Source: Pseudomonadota bacterium | GTDB lineage: Bacteria; Pseudomonadota; Alphaproteobacteria; HIMB59; GCA-002718135 | Length of the DNA: 13,551 nucleotides | NCBI GenBank assembly: GCA_027625355.1 | Contig: JAQBWI010000020.1 | Coordinates: 1 to 13,551, forward strand | Reading direction: 5' to 3' | Part shown: positions 1 to 7,016 of the stretch, piece after piece | Position numbering within the stretch: position 1 is the first letter of the stretch | How the letters are laid out: each line of letters begins with the position of its first letter | Notes under the pieces: generated by a model | What the model saw: the letters and a program-made list of their open reading frames with translations, nothing else | What the model was told of the DNA's origin: nothing | The model's database searches: none | Made by a program: the position numbers and the translations under genes

Positions 1-665
1 TATTCTATAATTTTTTTTATGTATGAATTACTTCCTCCATGAACAAATTTCCATTGGGGTTTGTCTTTAATATTGAATAGATCATGATTATTAAAGAAGT
101 TTATGAATAACTTAAGAGGAAAATTACTTACATCTATTTGATTAGTAGACCATATTGATGATATTAAAGGATATATATGTAATCTTCTTAAATATGGAGA
201 AAATTTATTATTTTGAAGAAAATCTTCAACAGTAAAATCGTTATTTATATTATCTAAATTTGTATTTTTACATAATTTATAAAAACAATAAATTTCATAA
301 ATCATTTTTAAATAGCTAATATTAAAAATATTCTTGTATTGAGCAAATAAAGATTTTAAATTTTTTCCTCCATACTCAATATTATAATTAAAATCTGAAA
401 CAGCAAACGACATGTCAGAATTCTTTGTAAGCACATCTAAATAGTCGAAAAATTTAATTAAATCTGGATAATTTCTATCATTAAAGACTATAAATCCTGT
501 ATCTATTAAAAGATTATTATCTGCTGGAACTTTTACTGTCCTAGTATGACCACCTAAGTAATTATTCTTTTCAAATAAATGAACATCATATTTTGAGGAA
601 AGAAAATAAGAAGCACTAATTCCAGAAATACCAGATCCAATTACAGCAATTTTTTTTTTAGACAT
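1..665 (-). CDS. FAD/NAD(P)-binding amine-oxidase-like protein, COG2907 family (3' end outside window)
   Basis: Partial gene: 221 codons are visible and the frame is open to the left edge. The protein begins MSKKKIAVIGSGISGISASY, a dinucleotide-binding GxGxxG motif at residues 10-15, then an acidic end of strand 2 (LFEK, 30-33) and the LGGHTRTV segment (37-44) typical of flavin amine-oxidase-like proteins. Further matches from memory to COG2907 are DTGFIVFNDRNYP (55-67), NSDMSFAVS (82-90), a YP.IS.IWST segment near residue 165 and a PQW.FV.GGS segment near 205. The family's reaction is mostly uncharacterised. Relatives often sit beside photolyase and cyclopropane-fatty-acid-synthase-like genes in light or singlet-oxygen response clusters, which suggests a lipid or oxidative-stress role. 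The ATG (663-665) lies one base after the phrB stop, so the two are almost certainly co-transcribed. Family assignment is firm; function is not. Confidence 0.85.
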   Translation of the reverse strand, partial: MSKKKIAVIGSGISGISASYFLSSKYDVHLFEKNNYLGGHTRTVKVPADNNLLIDTGFIVFNDRNYPDLIKFFDYLDVLTKNSDMSFAVSDFNYNIEYGGKNLKSLFAQYKNIFNISYLKMIYEIYCFYKLCKNTNLDNINNDFTVEDFLQNNKFSPYLRRLHIYPLISSIWSTNQIDVSNFPLKLFINFFNNHDLFNIKDKPQWKFVHGGSNSYIKKIIE

Positions 666-666
666 T

Positions 667-2088
667 TTACGAACTTATCTTTTTAAAAGCAGCTAATGCT
701 CTTTTTCTTGTATCACTTAAATCAACAATTGGTTTTGGATAATCTCGTCCTAATTTAAAATGATATTTTTCTTGTTCTTCAATTGTCATTTCCCAGGGAG
801 AGTGAATAAACTTCTCAGGAATTTTACTTAAAGAAGGTAAAAATTTCTTTACATATTCTCCTTTAGGGTCAAATTTTTTGCCCTGTAATATGGGGTTAAA
901 AATTCTAAAATATGGACTCGCATCTGCGCCACTTCCTGAAATCCATTGCCATCCAGCCGAATTTGAGCCAATATCTGCATCAACCAAAGTATCAAAAAAC
1001 CAACGTTCACCATCCTTCCAATGCAGTAAGAGATTTTTTGTTAAAAATGAACCAACAATCATTCTCACTCTGTTGTGCATCCAACCCATTTCATAGAGCT
1101 CTTTCATCCCAGCATCAACAATGGGAATCCCAGTTTCTCCATTTTTCCAATTCATTAAATTTTTTTTATCTTTTAACCATGGAAATTTCAAAAATTTTGA
1201 CTGTATCGGAAGCTCCGTCATTTCTGGATAATTATATAAAAGATTATAAGAAAAATCCCTCCACCCAATTTCTGACAAGAATTTTTTTTTATTATCGTCA
1301 TCAATATTAGATTTCATTACTTCAGTAAAAATTGTTTTAGGAGAAATCTCACCAAAATGTAAATGAGGAGATAATTTTGAAGTAAAGTCATTATCAGGCC
1401 TATCTCTACCGGTGCCATAATTAAATAATTTATTATTTATAAATTTTTGAAGCTTTGCTTTAGCTGCTCTTTCACCAATCTCCCAATAAGAAAGTATTTT
1501 ATTCATCCATGCTTTTTTTGGTGTATTTAGTTTTAGTTCTTCTACTTTTAAAACTGTGGAAATATCTTTGTTATAAAAGTTATATTTTTTTGATGAGCTT
1601 GAAACTAATATTTTACTTAATGTTTCAAAATTGGTTTTCCAAAAAGGTGTAAAAACTTTGAAAAAACTTCCAGATTTATTTTTAATCTCCCATGGCTCTG
1701 ATAGCAAATATCCATTAAAAGAATTACAGTCTATTGATTTTTTAATCAGAGATGATTTGATATCTTTGTCCCTTTCAATAGAATGCTTGTCATATAATCT
1801 ATTCCAACTAACACTGGATATATTGTTTTCCAAAATAATTTTATTAATAATTTTTTTTGGATCCCCTTTGAAAATATAAAGTTTACTATCAAGTCTGCTT
1901 AATTCGTTTTGTAAAATTTCTAGTGATTTTTCTAGCCAACATTTTGATGCCTGACCCAATGCAGTATTTTTATCATAAATAAATACAGGTATAATTTTAT
2001 CAACTTCCTTGTTTAGATAAATAAGTGAGGGATTATCATTGAGACGTAAATCTAATCTAAACCAGTGAATTCCTATTTTATCTGCCAT
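667..2088 (-). CDS. phrB: Deoxyribodipyrimidine photolyase (class I CPD type)
   Basis: Complete 473-residue photolyase/cryptochrome-family protein that would use blue light and reduced FAD to split cyclobutane pyrimidine dimers in DNA. The N-terminal alpha/beta antenna domain starts with HWFRLDLRLNDNPSL (8-22). The helical FAD domain carries GTGRDRPDNDF (225-235), LSPHLHFGEISP (239-250), WMHNR (336-340) and the GWQW..GSGADASPYFRIFNP region (379-399). By spacing against E. coli PhrB (W382/W359/W306), the electron-transfer Trp triad is W380, W357 and W304. Asn376 matches E. coli Asn378, the residue near flavin N5 that separates photolyases from many cryptochromes. Length is the family norm. No clear Shine-Dalgarno precedes the ATG, but the conserved N-terminus fixes the start. 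The COG2907 gene follows after one base. The antenna cofactor cannot be decided from sequence. A DASH or signalling cryptochrome is less likely given these motifs. Confidence 0.96.
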   Translation of the reverse strand: MADKIGIHWFRLDLRLNDNPSLIYLNKEVDKIIPVFIYDKNTALGQASKCWLEKSLEILQNELSRLDSKLYIFKGDPKKIINKIILENNISSVSWNRLYDKHSIERDKDIKSSLIKKSIDCNSFNGYLLSEPWEIKNKSGSFFKVFTPFWKTNFETLSKILVSSSSKKYNFYNKDISTVLKVEELKLNTPKKAWMNKILSYWEIGERAAKAKLQKFINNKLFNYGTGRDRPDNDFTSKLSPHLHFGEISPKTIFTEVMKSNIDDDNKKKFLSEIGWRDFSYNLLYNYPEMTELPIQSKFLKFPWLKDKKNLMNWKNGETGIPIVDAGMKELYEMGWMHNRVRMIVGSFLTKNLLLHWKDGERWFFDTLVDADIGSNSAGWQWISGSGADASPYFRIFNPILQGKKFDPKGEYVKKFLPSLSKIPEKFIHSPWEMTIEEQEKYHFKLGRDYPKPIVDLSDTRKRALAAFKKISS

Positions 2089-2130
2089 AGGTATAAAGGT
2101 AGTTTAAAATACTTATAAAAAAAGAAAATT

Positions 2131-2325
2131 TTACTTGCTATGTGGGGGCATTTTTTTCTCAACAAACCATACATGCTTCTTAAGAACAGGGTCATATTTT
2201 TTCAACCTTAATTTTTCTGCAACTTTCATACCCTTTGTTGGTTTTCTAACAATATATTTAGTACCTGTCTTAGGGTTTTCTTCTGGAATAAGCTGCTTTA
2301 AAGCATATGAAGTTTTCTTTGCCAT
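2131..2325 (-). CDS. rpmG: 50S ribosomal protein L33 (divergent, 64 aa)
   Basis: Small basic protein of the large ribosomal subunit near the E site. The C-terminal half, EKLRLKKYDPVLKKHVWFVE (residues 37-56), matches the L33 core (KLxLRKYDPVVRKHVxFxE). The start MAKKT is also typical of proteobacterial L33. There are no cysteines, so this is the zinc-free C-minus form. It is longer than the usual 55 residues: about four or five extra residues lie around the first loop (IPEENPKTG) and a short PPHSK tail follows the normal end. A strong Shine-Dalgarno, AGGAG (2330-2334), sits four bases before the ATG, consistent with high expression. It lies 41 bp downstream of trhO and 42 bp upstream of phrB on the same strand. 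Whether it has its own promoter cannot be seen clearly. Confidence 0.88.
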   Translation of the reverse strand: MAKKTSYALKQLIPEENPKTGTKYIVRKPTKGMKVAEKLRLKKYDPVLKKHVWFVEKKMPPHSK

Positions 2326-2329
2326 TTAG

Positions 2330-2334
2330 CTCCT
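2330..2334 (-). promoter_or_regulatory. Shine-Dalgarno of rpmG
   Basis: AGGAG on the minus strand, four bases (CTAA) before the rpmG ATG. It is the best ribosome binding site seen in the window and fixes that start codon. Confidence 0.75.
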
Positions 2335-2366
2335 ATATATTAAAAATTATCTAAATAAAGTATTTT

Positions 2367-3299
2367 TTAATGATCATTAATTGTTTGTTTAATAAAAGGA
2401 TTATAGAGTCCTTTTTTCTTTGCAAGTGTAATTTGTTTGTTTCTATCCTTTAAACTTTGCTTCTTTGAGTCACTTATTTTGCCAAAGCAATTAGGACACG
2501 ATATTCCTTTCTTATATTTTTCAGATTTAAGACTATCGGGTGGAAGTGGGTATCGACATGCATGACAAAGCTCATATGTGCCATCTTTCAATTCATTTTT
2601 AACGGAGACTCTATTGTCAAACACAAAGCACTCTCCATTCCATAAAGAATTTTCATGAGAAGTTTTTTCTAAATAATTTAATATTCCTCCATGTAGTTGG
2701 TTTACATCTTTAAATCCTTTTTTTATCATATATGACGAAATTTTTTCACACCTTATTCCACCTGTACAAAACATAGCAATTTTTTTATCTTTTGATTTAT
2801 TTAAATTATTTTTTAAATAGCTTTTAAACTCTGTAAAACTTTTAGTATTTGGATTTATAGAATTTTTAAATGTTCCCATTTCAACTTCAAAATTATTTCT
2901 CACATCAATCAAAATAGTTTCTTTATCTGATATAAGATTATTCCAATCTTGAGGTTTAATTTTTTTACCTGTAATATTTTCGGGATCAACATCCTTACTT
3001 CTTAGGGTTACTATTTCTTTTTTATTTCTGATCTTCAGTCTAATAAATGGCATGAATTTAGAATAAGAATATTTAGGATTGTAATTAGCAAATCCTAAGC
3101 TTAATAAATGTGACTCAAACTTTTTGATACTTTCAAAAAGACCGGCGATAGTTCCATTAATACCCTCTTCTGCTAAAATAATAGTCCCTTTTATTTTATT
3201 AAATTTGCAAGAATGAACTAGTTCAGTCTTGATATTTATAATATCATCTATTTTCTTAAATTGATAAAAAGTAATAATAGTAAATTTAGACTTTATCAT
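2367..3299 (-). CDS. trhO: tRNA uridine(34) hydroxylase TrhO (YceA-type rhodanese)
   Basis: Complete 310-residue cytoplasmic protein. The TrhO/YceA family performs oxygen-dependent 5-hydroxylation of U34 in the tRNA wobble position. An N-terminal acylphosphatase-like domain (about 1-105) includes the conserved EEGINGT segment (44-50). A rhodanese domain (about 110-215) has IDVRNNFEVEMG (131-142) and the active-site loop FCTGGIRCEK (177-186), with Cys178 the expected catalytic cysteine, followed by LHGGILNYLE (202-211). The C-terminal part has GECFVFDNRVSV (222-233), and two cysteine pairs, CHAC (245-248) and CPNC (268-271), that look like a metal-binding knuckle and are normal for the family. 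The start is supported by GAGGTG at 3305-3310, five bases before the ATG. It is divergent from the MTHFR-like gene and 41 bp upstream of rpmG, probably in the same transcript. Alternative: another rhodanese, unlikely given the full-length match. Confidence 0.95.
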   Translation of the reverse strand: MIKSKFTIITFYQFKKIDDIINIKTELVHSCKFNKIKGTIILAEEGINGTIAGLFESIKKFESHLLSLGFANYNPKYSYSKFMPFIRLKIRNKKEIVTLRSKDVDPENITGKKIKPQDWNNLISDKETILIDVRNNFEVEMGTFKNSINPNTKSFTEFKSYLKNNLNKSKDKKIAMFCTGGIRCEKISSYMIKKGFKDVNQLHGGILNYLEKTSHENSLWNGECFVFDNRVSVKNELKDGTYELCHACRYPLPPDSLKSEKYKKGISCPNCFGKISDSKKQSLKDRNKQITLAKKKGLYNPFIKQTINDH

Positions 3300-3304
3300 T
3301 TATT

Positions 3305-3310
3305 CACCTC
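3305..3310 (-). promoter_or_regulatory. Shine-Dalgarno of trhO
   Basis: GAGGTG on the minus strand, five bases before the trhO ATG. It occupies part of the 37-bp divergent spacer and supports the chosen start. Confidence 0.65.
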
Positions 3311-3312
3311 AA

Positions 3313-3318
3313 TATAAT
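3313..3318 (+). promoter_or_regulatory. Possible -10 element for the MTHFR-like gene
   Basis: A perfect TATAAT lies 18 bases before the ATG in a 37-bp divergent spacer. A transcript from it would have a leader of only about ten bases, which fits the absence of a Shine-Dalgarno before this gene. No convincing -35 box is seen, and such hexamers arise often by chance in AT-rich DNA. Confidence 0.25.
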
Positions 3319-3336
3319 AACCTGACAATTATTTCT

Positions 3337-4221
3337 ATGACAAATACACATATTGAAACTTCACGAAATCTATTAGCTAATTGCTCCATTGAAACAACAC
3401 CTAATGTTTATACAAAATATGGAAAATTTTCTGATTTGGTTGATAAAAAAAGTAACATTTATGTGACATATCTTCCTGATGAAGAAATGAACAAAGTAAT
3501 TGATACTGCAAAAAAACTTACAGCTGAGGGGTACAGTGTCATCCCTCATTTACCAGCAAGAACAATTGCTAATAATGATGAATTAGAAAAATATATAAAG
3601 TCTCTATCTGAAGAATCTGGTTGCTCAAAAATTTTAGTCATTGGAGGTGGGGGCAATCAGAAAGGCAGTATAACAAGCTCTATTGAAATTTTAGAAACAG
3701 ACCTTTTATCTAAATATAACTTTAAAGAAGTAGGTCTAGCAGGTCATCCTGAAGGAAACCCAGATGTTAAACAAATTGATCTAGATAAAGCTATTATTGA
3801 AAAAAATAAATTTTCAAAAAAAACTGATTTTAAAATGTATTTAGCAACACAATTTTTTTTTGAAGCAAAATCTTTAAAAGAATGGGAGATGCATCTCCAA
3901 AGTTTAGATAATAACCTCGAAATTCATGCAGGTATCCCTGGACCAGCTACATTGAAGACTCTACTTAGTTATGCCACATCATGTGGTATTGGAAATTCAA
4001 TCCGATTTCTTTCTAAGCAAGCCCTAAACATTACTAAATTAGCTACAACTAGAAGTCCTGATAAATTAATATATGATTTAGCTAGCTATCAAATTGAGAA
4101 CCCAGAAACAAAATTTAAAAAAATACATTTTTATGCTTTTGGAGGAATTAAAAAAACTACTGATTGGTTAAAGACAGTAAATAAGCATGATTTGTCTTAT
4201 AATGGTCAGAAGTTCGAATAA
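3337..4221 (+). CDS. Methylenetetrahydrofolate reductase-like protein (divergent MetF family)
   Basis: Complete 294-residue TIM-barrel protein of the MTHFR superfamily (COG0685), which interconverts 5,10-methylene- and 5-methyl-tetrahydrofolate using flavin. Aligned by eye to E. coli MetF: the strand-1 Glu is kept (SIETTP, E19, versus FEFFPP), HLPAR (71-75) matches the PHLTC segment, AGHPEGNPD (135-143) matches AAYPEVHPE, ATQFFFE (170-176) keeps the folate-binding Gln (Q172), and IHFYAFGG (263-270) matches the final FHFYT strand. The usual LRGD segment holding E. coli Asp120, which contacts the flavin, is replaced by a Gly run (VIGGGGN, 101-107). It therefore belongs to a divergent clade, and cofactor use or direction may differ. 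Fhs follows 102 bp downstream on the same strand. A catabolic role, oxidising methyl-THF made during demethylation of osmolytes, is inference from context. The start has no Shine-Dalgarno. Confidence 0.85.
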   Translation: MTNTHIETSRNLLANCSIETTPNVYTKYGKFSDLVDKKSNIYVTYLPDEEMNKVIDTAKKLTAEGYSVIPHLPARTIANNDELEKYIKSLSEESGCSKILVIGGGGNQKGSITSSIEILETDLLSKYNFKEVGLAGHPEGNPDVKQIDLDKAIIEKNKFSKKTDFKMYLATQFFFEAKSLKEWEMHLQSLDNNLEIHAGIPGPATLKTLLSYATSCGIGNSIRFLSKQALNITKLATTRSPDKLIYDLASYQIENPETKFKKIHFYAFGGIKKTTDWLKTVNKHDLSYNGQKFE

Positions 4222-4246
4222 ATAATAGAAAGATATATCAACAATT

Positions 4247-4269
4247 TTTATTTCGTAGACTGAAATAAA
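4247..4269 (+). other. AT-rich inverted repeat between the MTHFR-like gene and fhs
   Basis: TTTATTTC (4247-4254) and GAAATAAA (4262-4269) form a perfect 8-bp stem around a 7-base loop, 25 bases after the upstream stop codon. The stem has one G-C pair and no T-tract follows, so it is a poor intrinsic terminator. It could be an mRNA 3'-end stabiliser, a weak attenuator or chance. Confidence 0.3.
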
Positions 4270-4271
4270 CA

Positions 4272-4300
4272 TTTAGATCCAAAAAAACATCATCTATAAA
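4272..4300 (+). promoter_or_regulatory. Possible promoter for fhs
   Basis: TTTAGA (4272-4277) and TATAAA (4295-4300) are separated by exactly 17 bp and lie 24 bases before the fhs ATG. The match to sigma-70 boxes is moderate and the DNA is AT-rich, so this is tentative. If real, fhs can be expressed independently of the upstream gene. Confidence 0.25.
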
Positions 4301-4323
4301 TTCTAGCAAATAATTAGAGTTCT

Positions 4324-5982
4324 ATGTCGGATATTGAAATAGCACGTAAGGCGACGAAAAAAAATATTTCTGAAATTGCATCTAAATTAAATATAGATGA
4401 AAATGATTTACATCCATTTGGTCATCATACTGCAAAAATTAATTTTAATAGAATCAAAGAAAAAAAAGAAAATTCAAAATTAATTTTAGTTACCGCTATT
4501 ACACCAACTCCTGCTGGAGAAGGGAAGACAACTACCTCTGTTGGCTTGAGTGATGGTCTATGTAAAATTGGAAAACAAAGTATAGTTTGTCTTCGTGAAC
4601 CTAGTCTTGGCCCTAGTTTTGGAATGAAAGGTGGTGCTGCCGGAGGTGGTTATGCACAAGTAGTTCCAATGGAAAATATAAATTTACATTTTACAGGAGA
4701 TTTTCATGCAATTACATCAGCAAATAATCTTCTAGCCTCATTGATTGATAATCACATCTATTGGGGAAATAAACTTCAAATCGATGTTCGTCGTGTCAGT
4801 TGGAAAAGATGTGTTGATCTTAATGACAGAGCTTTAAGAGAAATAACTGCTAATCTCGGAGGTATTGCCAATGGATATCCTCGCACAGATGGTTTTAATA
4901 TCACCGCAGCATCAGAAGTTATGGCTATTTTTTGCTTAGCAAATGATTTGGAAGATTTAGAGAGAAGATTAGGTAATATAACCGTTGCATATACTAGGGA
5001 AAAAAAACCTATTTTTGCTAAAGACTTAAATGCGCATGGACCAATGACGGTATTATTAAAAGAAGCACTTATGCCTAACTTAGTTCAAACACTAGAAAAT
5101 AATCCTGCAGTAATTCATGGTGGTCCCTTTGCAAATATTGCACACGGATGTAATAGCATTATTGCAACTAAAACAAGCATGCAGCTTAGTGACTATGTTG
5201 TTACAGAGGCAGGTTTTGGGGCCGACTTAGGTGCTGAAAAATTTCTTGATATAAAATGTCGTAAAGGTGAATTAGTTCCAAGTGCAGTTGTATTGGTTGC
5301 TACAATTCGTGCCTTAAAAATGCACGGTGGGGTAAATAAAAAAGATTTACAAACAGAAAATGTTGATGCTGTTATTGAGGGCACTTCTAACCTAAAACGC
5401 CATATTGAAAATTTACAAAAATTTGGACTACCAGTAGTTGTAGCTGTAAATCATTTTGTTGCAGATACAGATAAGGAAATTGAAGCTCTTAAGAATGAAT
5501 GTAAAAAACTTAATATAGATGCCATTACTTGTGAGCATTGGGCTAAAGGAGGCAATGGAACGATTGATTTAGCGCACAAAGTTGTTGAGTTGGCTGATCA
5601 GCCAAATAACTTTAAGTATATCTATGAAGAAGACATCCCTCTTATTAGTAAGGTTAAAAATATAGCAAAAGAAATTTATAGAGCTGATGAAGTAATAGCT
5701 GATAAAAAAATCATGGATCAACTAACTCAGTTTGAAGAAGCAGGGTATGGAAAGTTTCCAATTTGTATAGCAAAAACTCAATATAGTTTTTCAACTGATC
5801 CAAATAATAAAGGTGCGCCAACAAATCACTCAATACCAATTAGAGAGGTTCGTTTATCAAGCGGAGCTGAATTCATTGTTGTTATTTGTGGTGAAATTAT
5901 GACTATGCCTGGATTACCGAGTGTCCCTGCGGCAGATTCGATCAGGCTTAATTCTCAAGGAGAAATTGAAGGTCTCTTTTAA
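4324..5982 (+). CDS. fhs: Formate-tetrahydrofolate ligase
   Basis: Complete 552-residue cytoplasmic enzyme joining formate, ATP and tetrahydrofolate to give 10-formyl-THF, ADP and phosphate; the reverse direction yields ATP and formate during oxidation of one-carbon units. The nucleotide-binding loop TPTPAGEGKTTT (60-71) is followed by the long family signature REPSLGPSFGMKGGAAGGGY (91-110) and MENINLHFTGDFHAI. Further conserved stretches are GPFANIAHGCNS, VVTEAGFGADLGAEKF and, near the end, TMPGLPSVPAAD. Length matches the family (about 555). There is no good Shine-Dalgarno, but the N-terminal similarity supports this ATG. It follows the MTHFR-like gene, and the pairing fits a folate one-carbon pathway serving the dehydrogenase/ETF operon further right. 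FolD, needed to connect methylene-THF with formyl-THF, is not in the window. Confidence 0.98.
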   Translation: MSDIEIARKATKKNISEIASKLNIDENDLHPFGHHTAKINFNRIKEKKENSKLILVTAITPTPAGEGKTTTSVGLSDGLCKIGKQSIVCLREPSLGPSFGMKGGAAGGGYAQVVPMENINLHFTGDFHAITSANNLLASLIDNHIYWGNKLQIDVRRVSWKRCVDLNDRALREITANLGGIANGYPRTDGFNITAASEVMAIFCLANDLEDLERRLGNITVAYTREKKPIFAKDLNAHGPMTVLLKEALMPNLVQTLENNPAVIHGGPFANIAHGCNSIIATKTSMQLSDYVVTEAGFGADLGAEKFLDIKCRKGELVPSAVVLVATIRALKMHGGVNKKDLQTENVDAVIEGTSNLKRHIENLQKFGLPVVVAVNHFVADTDKEIEALKNECKKLNIDAITCEHWAKGGNGTIDLAHKVVELADQPNNFKYIYEEDIPLISKVKNIAKEIYRADEVIADKKIMDQLTQFEEAGYGKFPICIAKTQYSFSTDPNNKGAPTNHSIPIREVRLSSGAEFIVVICGEIMTMPGLPSVPAADSIRLNSQGEIEGLF

Positions 5983-6083
5983 AAGTGATAAGAAGTAAAT
6001 TCTTTCTTTATTATGATTAAAAGATCAAAAAAATATTCTGTATTTTCATTGGTAAAAAATGCAATGAGTTATCATGAAAATTT

Positions 6084-6278
6084 ATGATACTAGATATTGA
6101 TAATATTCTAGAGGATCATTCAAGAATTGCTCAAACAATTTTTGTTAAAATACCTATTCTTATAATTCGTAACCATCTTAATGATGATGAACAAAGTTTC
6201 GATATTCATGTTAATAGATCTCACACCACTTATTTAAGAGATTTGTTATTAGATGGCTGCAATCAATTTATTAATTAA
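6084..6278 (+). CDS. Small hypothetical protein (64 aa)
   Basis: I do not recognise this ORF. It encodes an acidic, non-repetitive 64-residue peptide beginning MILDIDNILEDHSRIAQTIF, with a hydrophobic strand-like stretch (VKIPILII, 21-28), an acidic turn (NDDEQ) and a C-terminal helix-like segment (YLRDLLLDGCNQF). No signal peptide or clear membrane helix is seen. Codon choice (GAT, AAT, ATT, CAA) resembles neighbouring genes and it fills the space between fhs and the convergent coiled-coil gene, ending three bases from that gene's stop. Against it: no Shine-Dalgarno, and its length is possible by chance. The in-frame TGA at 6075-6077 means no longer start exists. Confidence 0.5.
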   Translation: MILDIDNILEDHSRIAQTIFVKIPILIIRNHLNDDEQSFDIHVNRSHTTYLRDLLLDGCNQFIN

Positions 6279-6281
6279 TTT

Positions 6282-6977
6282 TTAACTACCATGATGAGAT
6301 CTGTCTTTTAGTTTTTTTATTTCTTCTAAATGAGAGTCAATAATAATCTGTTGTTCAATTATCTTTTGCTTAAGTTCAGCGACACTGTTATCTAATTTAA
6401 TATTTTTAGCAAAAAAAGATTTATTGTCTTTTTTTAATTTGATATTTTCATTTAAAAGATCATCTGTTTTATTATCAATAGATTGAAGATTAGTATTGTG
6501 ATCATCAATTTGTCTATTAAGATTTTTTATTAATGAAATATTTTTATCATTTTCAACATTCAATTTTGTAAATTTATCTTGTAATAATTTAAATTTGTCT
6601 GATGGAACAAGGTTTTCTTTATTTGATGATAAAGTGCTCAAATCATTCTTAATTTCACTAAGTTCAAGAATAGCATTATCATATTGTAATTTTACTTCTT
6701 TTAATTCAGATTGAAGATTTTTAATTTGACCATCTCTAAATTTAATTTTTTGATCTTTTTGAAATAAATTTAACTCAAGATCTTCAATATTGCTTGCTAT
6801 ACTTGTCAAATCTTCAGAAGGATCGGGGACAATATTGTCATTTGGAACGATTTCACTATTGATATTTTCTATATTTGGAAAAATTAAGAAGATAATTGTA
6901 ATTAGAATAACAAATCCTAGACTTAAAAAAATAGTTCTTCTCCTTTTTCTTGCTCTTGATCCAACAAACCCAGACAT
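6282..6977 (-). CDS. Membrane-anchored coiled-coil protein of unknown function
   Basis: Complete 231-residue protein that I cannot assign to a named family. A basic N-terminus (RARKRRR, residues 8-14) precedes one hydrophobic segment (about 15-33, TIFLSLGFVILITIIFLIF). By the positive-inside rule the N-terminus is cytoplasmic and the remainder periplasmic. A short Pro/Asp/Asn-rich linker (about 34-57) leads to long charged, Lys/Asn/Asp-rich helices with leucine/isoleucine heptad-like spacing (about 57-120 and 128-224), broken near a Pro at 125. The tail is DRSHHGS. Such architecture suits a scaffold or envelope spacer, but coiled coils match many proteins by composition alone. Its start is 39 bp after the acyltransferase stop, same strand, so co-transcription is likely. 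No Shine-Dalgarno is visible. Confidence 0.8.
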   Translation of the reverse strand: MSGFVGSRARKRRRTIFLSLGFVILITIIFLIFPNIENINSEIVPNDNIVPDPSEDLTSIASNIEDLELNLFQKDQKIKFRDGQIKNLQSELKEVKLQYDNAILELSEIKNDLSTLSSNKENLVPSDKFKLLQDKFTKLNVENDKNISLIKNLNRQIDDHNTNLQSIDNKTDDLLNENIKLKKDNKSFFAKNIKLDNSVAELKQKIIEQQIIIDSHLEEIKKLKDRSHHGS

Positions 6978-7016
6978 AATTTACAATCTATTTACTTCTT
7001 TTAACATGTCAAAGAT

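Noticed and set aside
912..1310. A 132-codon plus-strand ORF, plus shorter ones at 878-1096 and 1631-1879
   Set aside because: All lie opposite phrB, whose motifs are conserved throughout; the peptides look like antisense translations with no recognisable domain.
2089..2130. A singlet-oxygen sigma-factor promoter upstream of phrB (TAAGTA-like -10 on the minus strand)
   Set aside because: The -10-like TAAGTA is present, but no TGATCC-like -35 lies 16-18 bases before it, so the match is likely chance in AT-rich DNA.
2135..2329. A 64-codon plus-strand ORF exactly opposite rpmG
   Set aside because: The minus-strand frame matches L33 and has a strong ribosome binding site; the other is its mirror.
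5193..5384. A 63-codon minus-strand ORF within fhs
   Set aside because: Fully inside a highly conserved fhs region; no independent coding signal.
5990..6004. A weak AAGAA/TTCTT hairpin after fhs as terminator
   Set aside because: Five mostly A-T pairs with no T-tract cannot be told from background.
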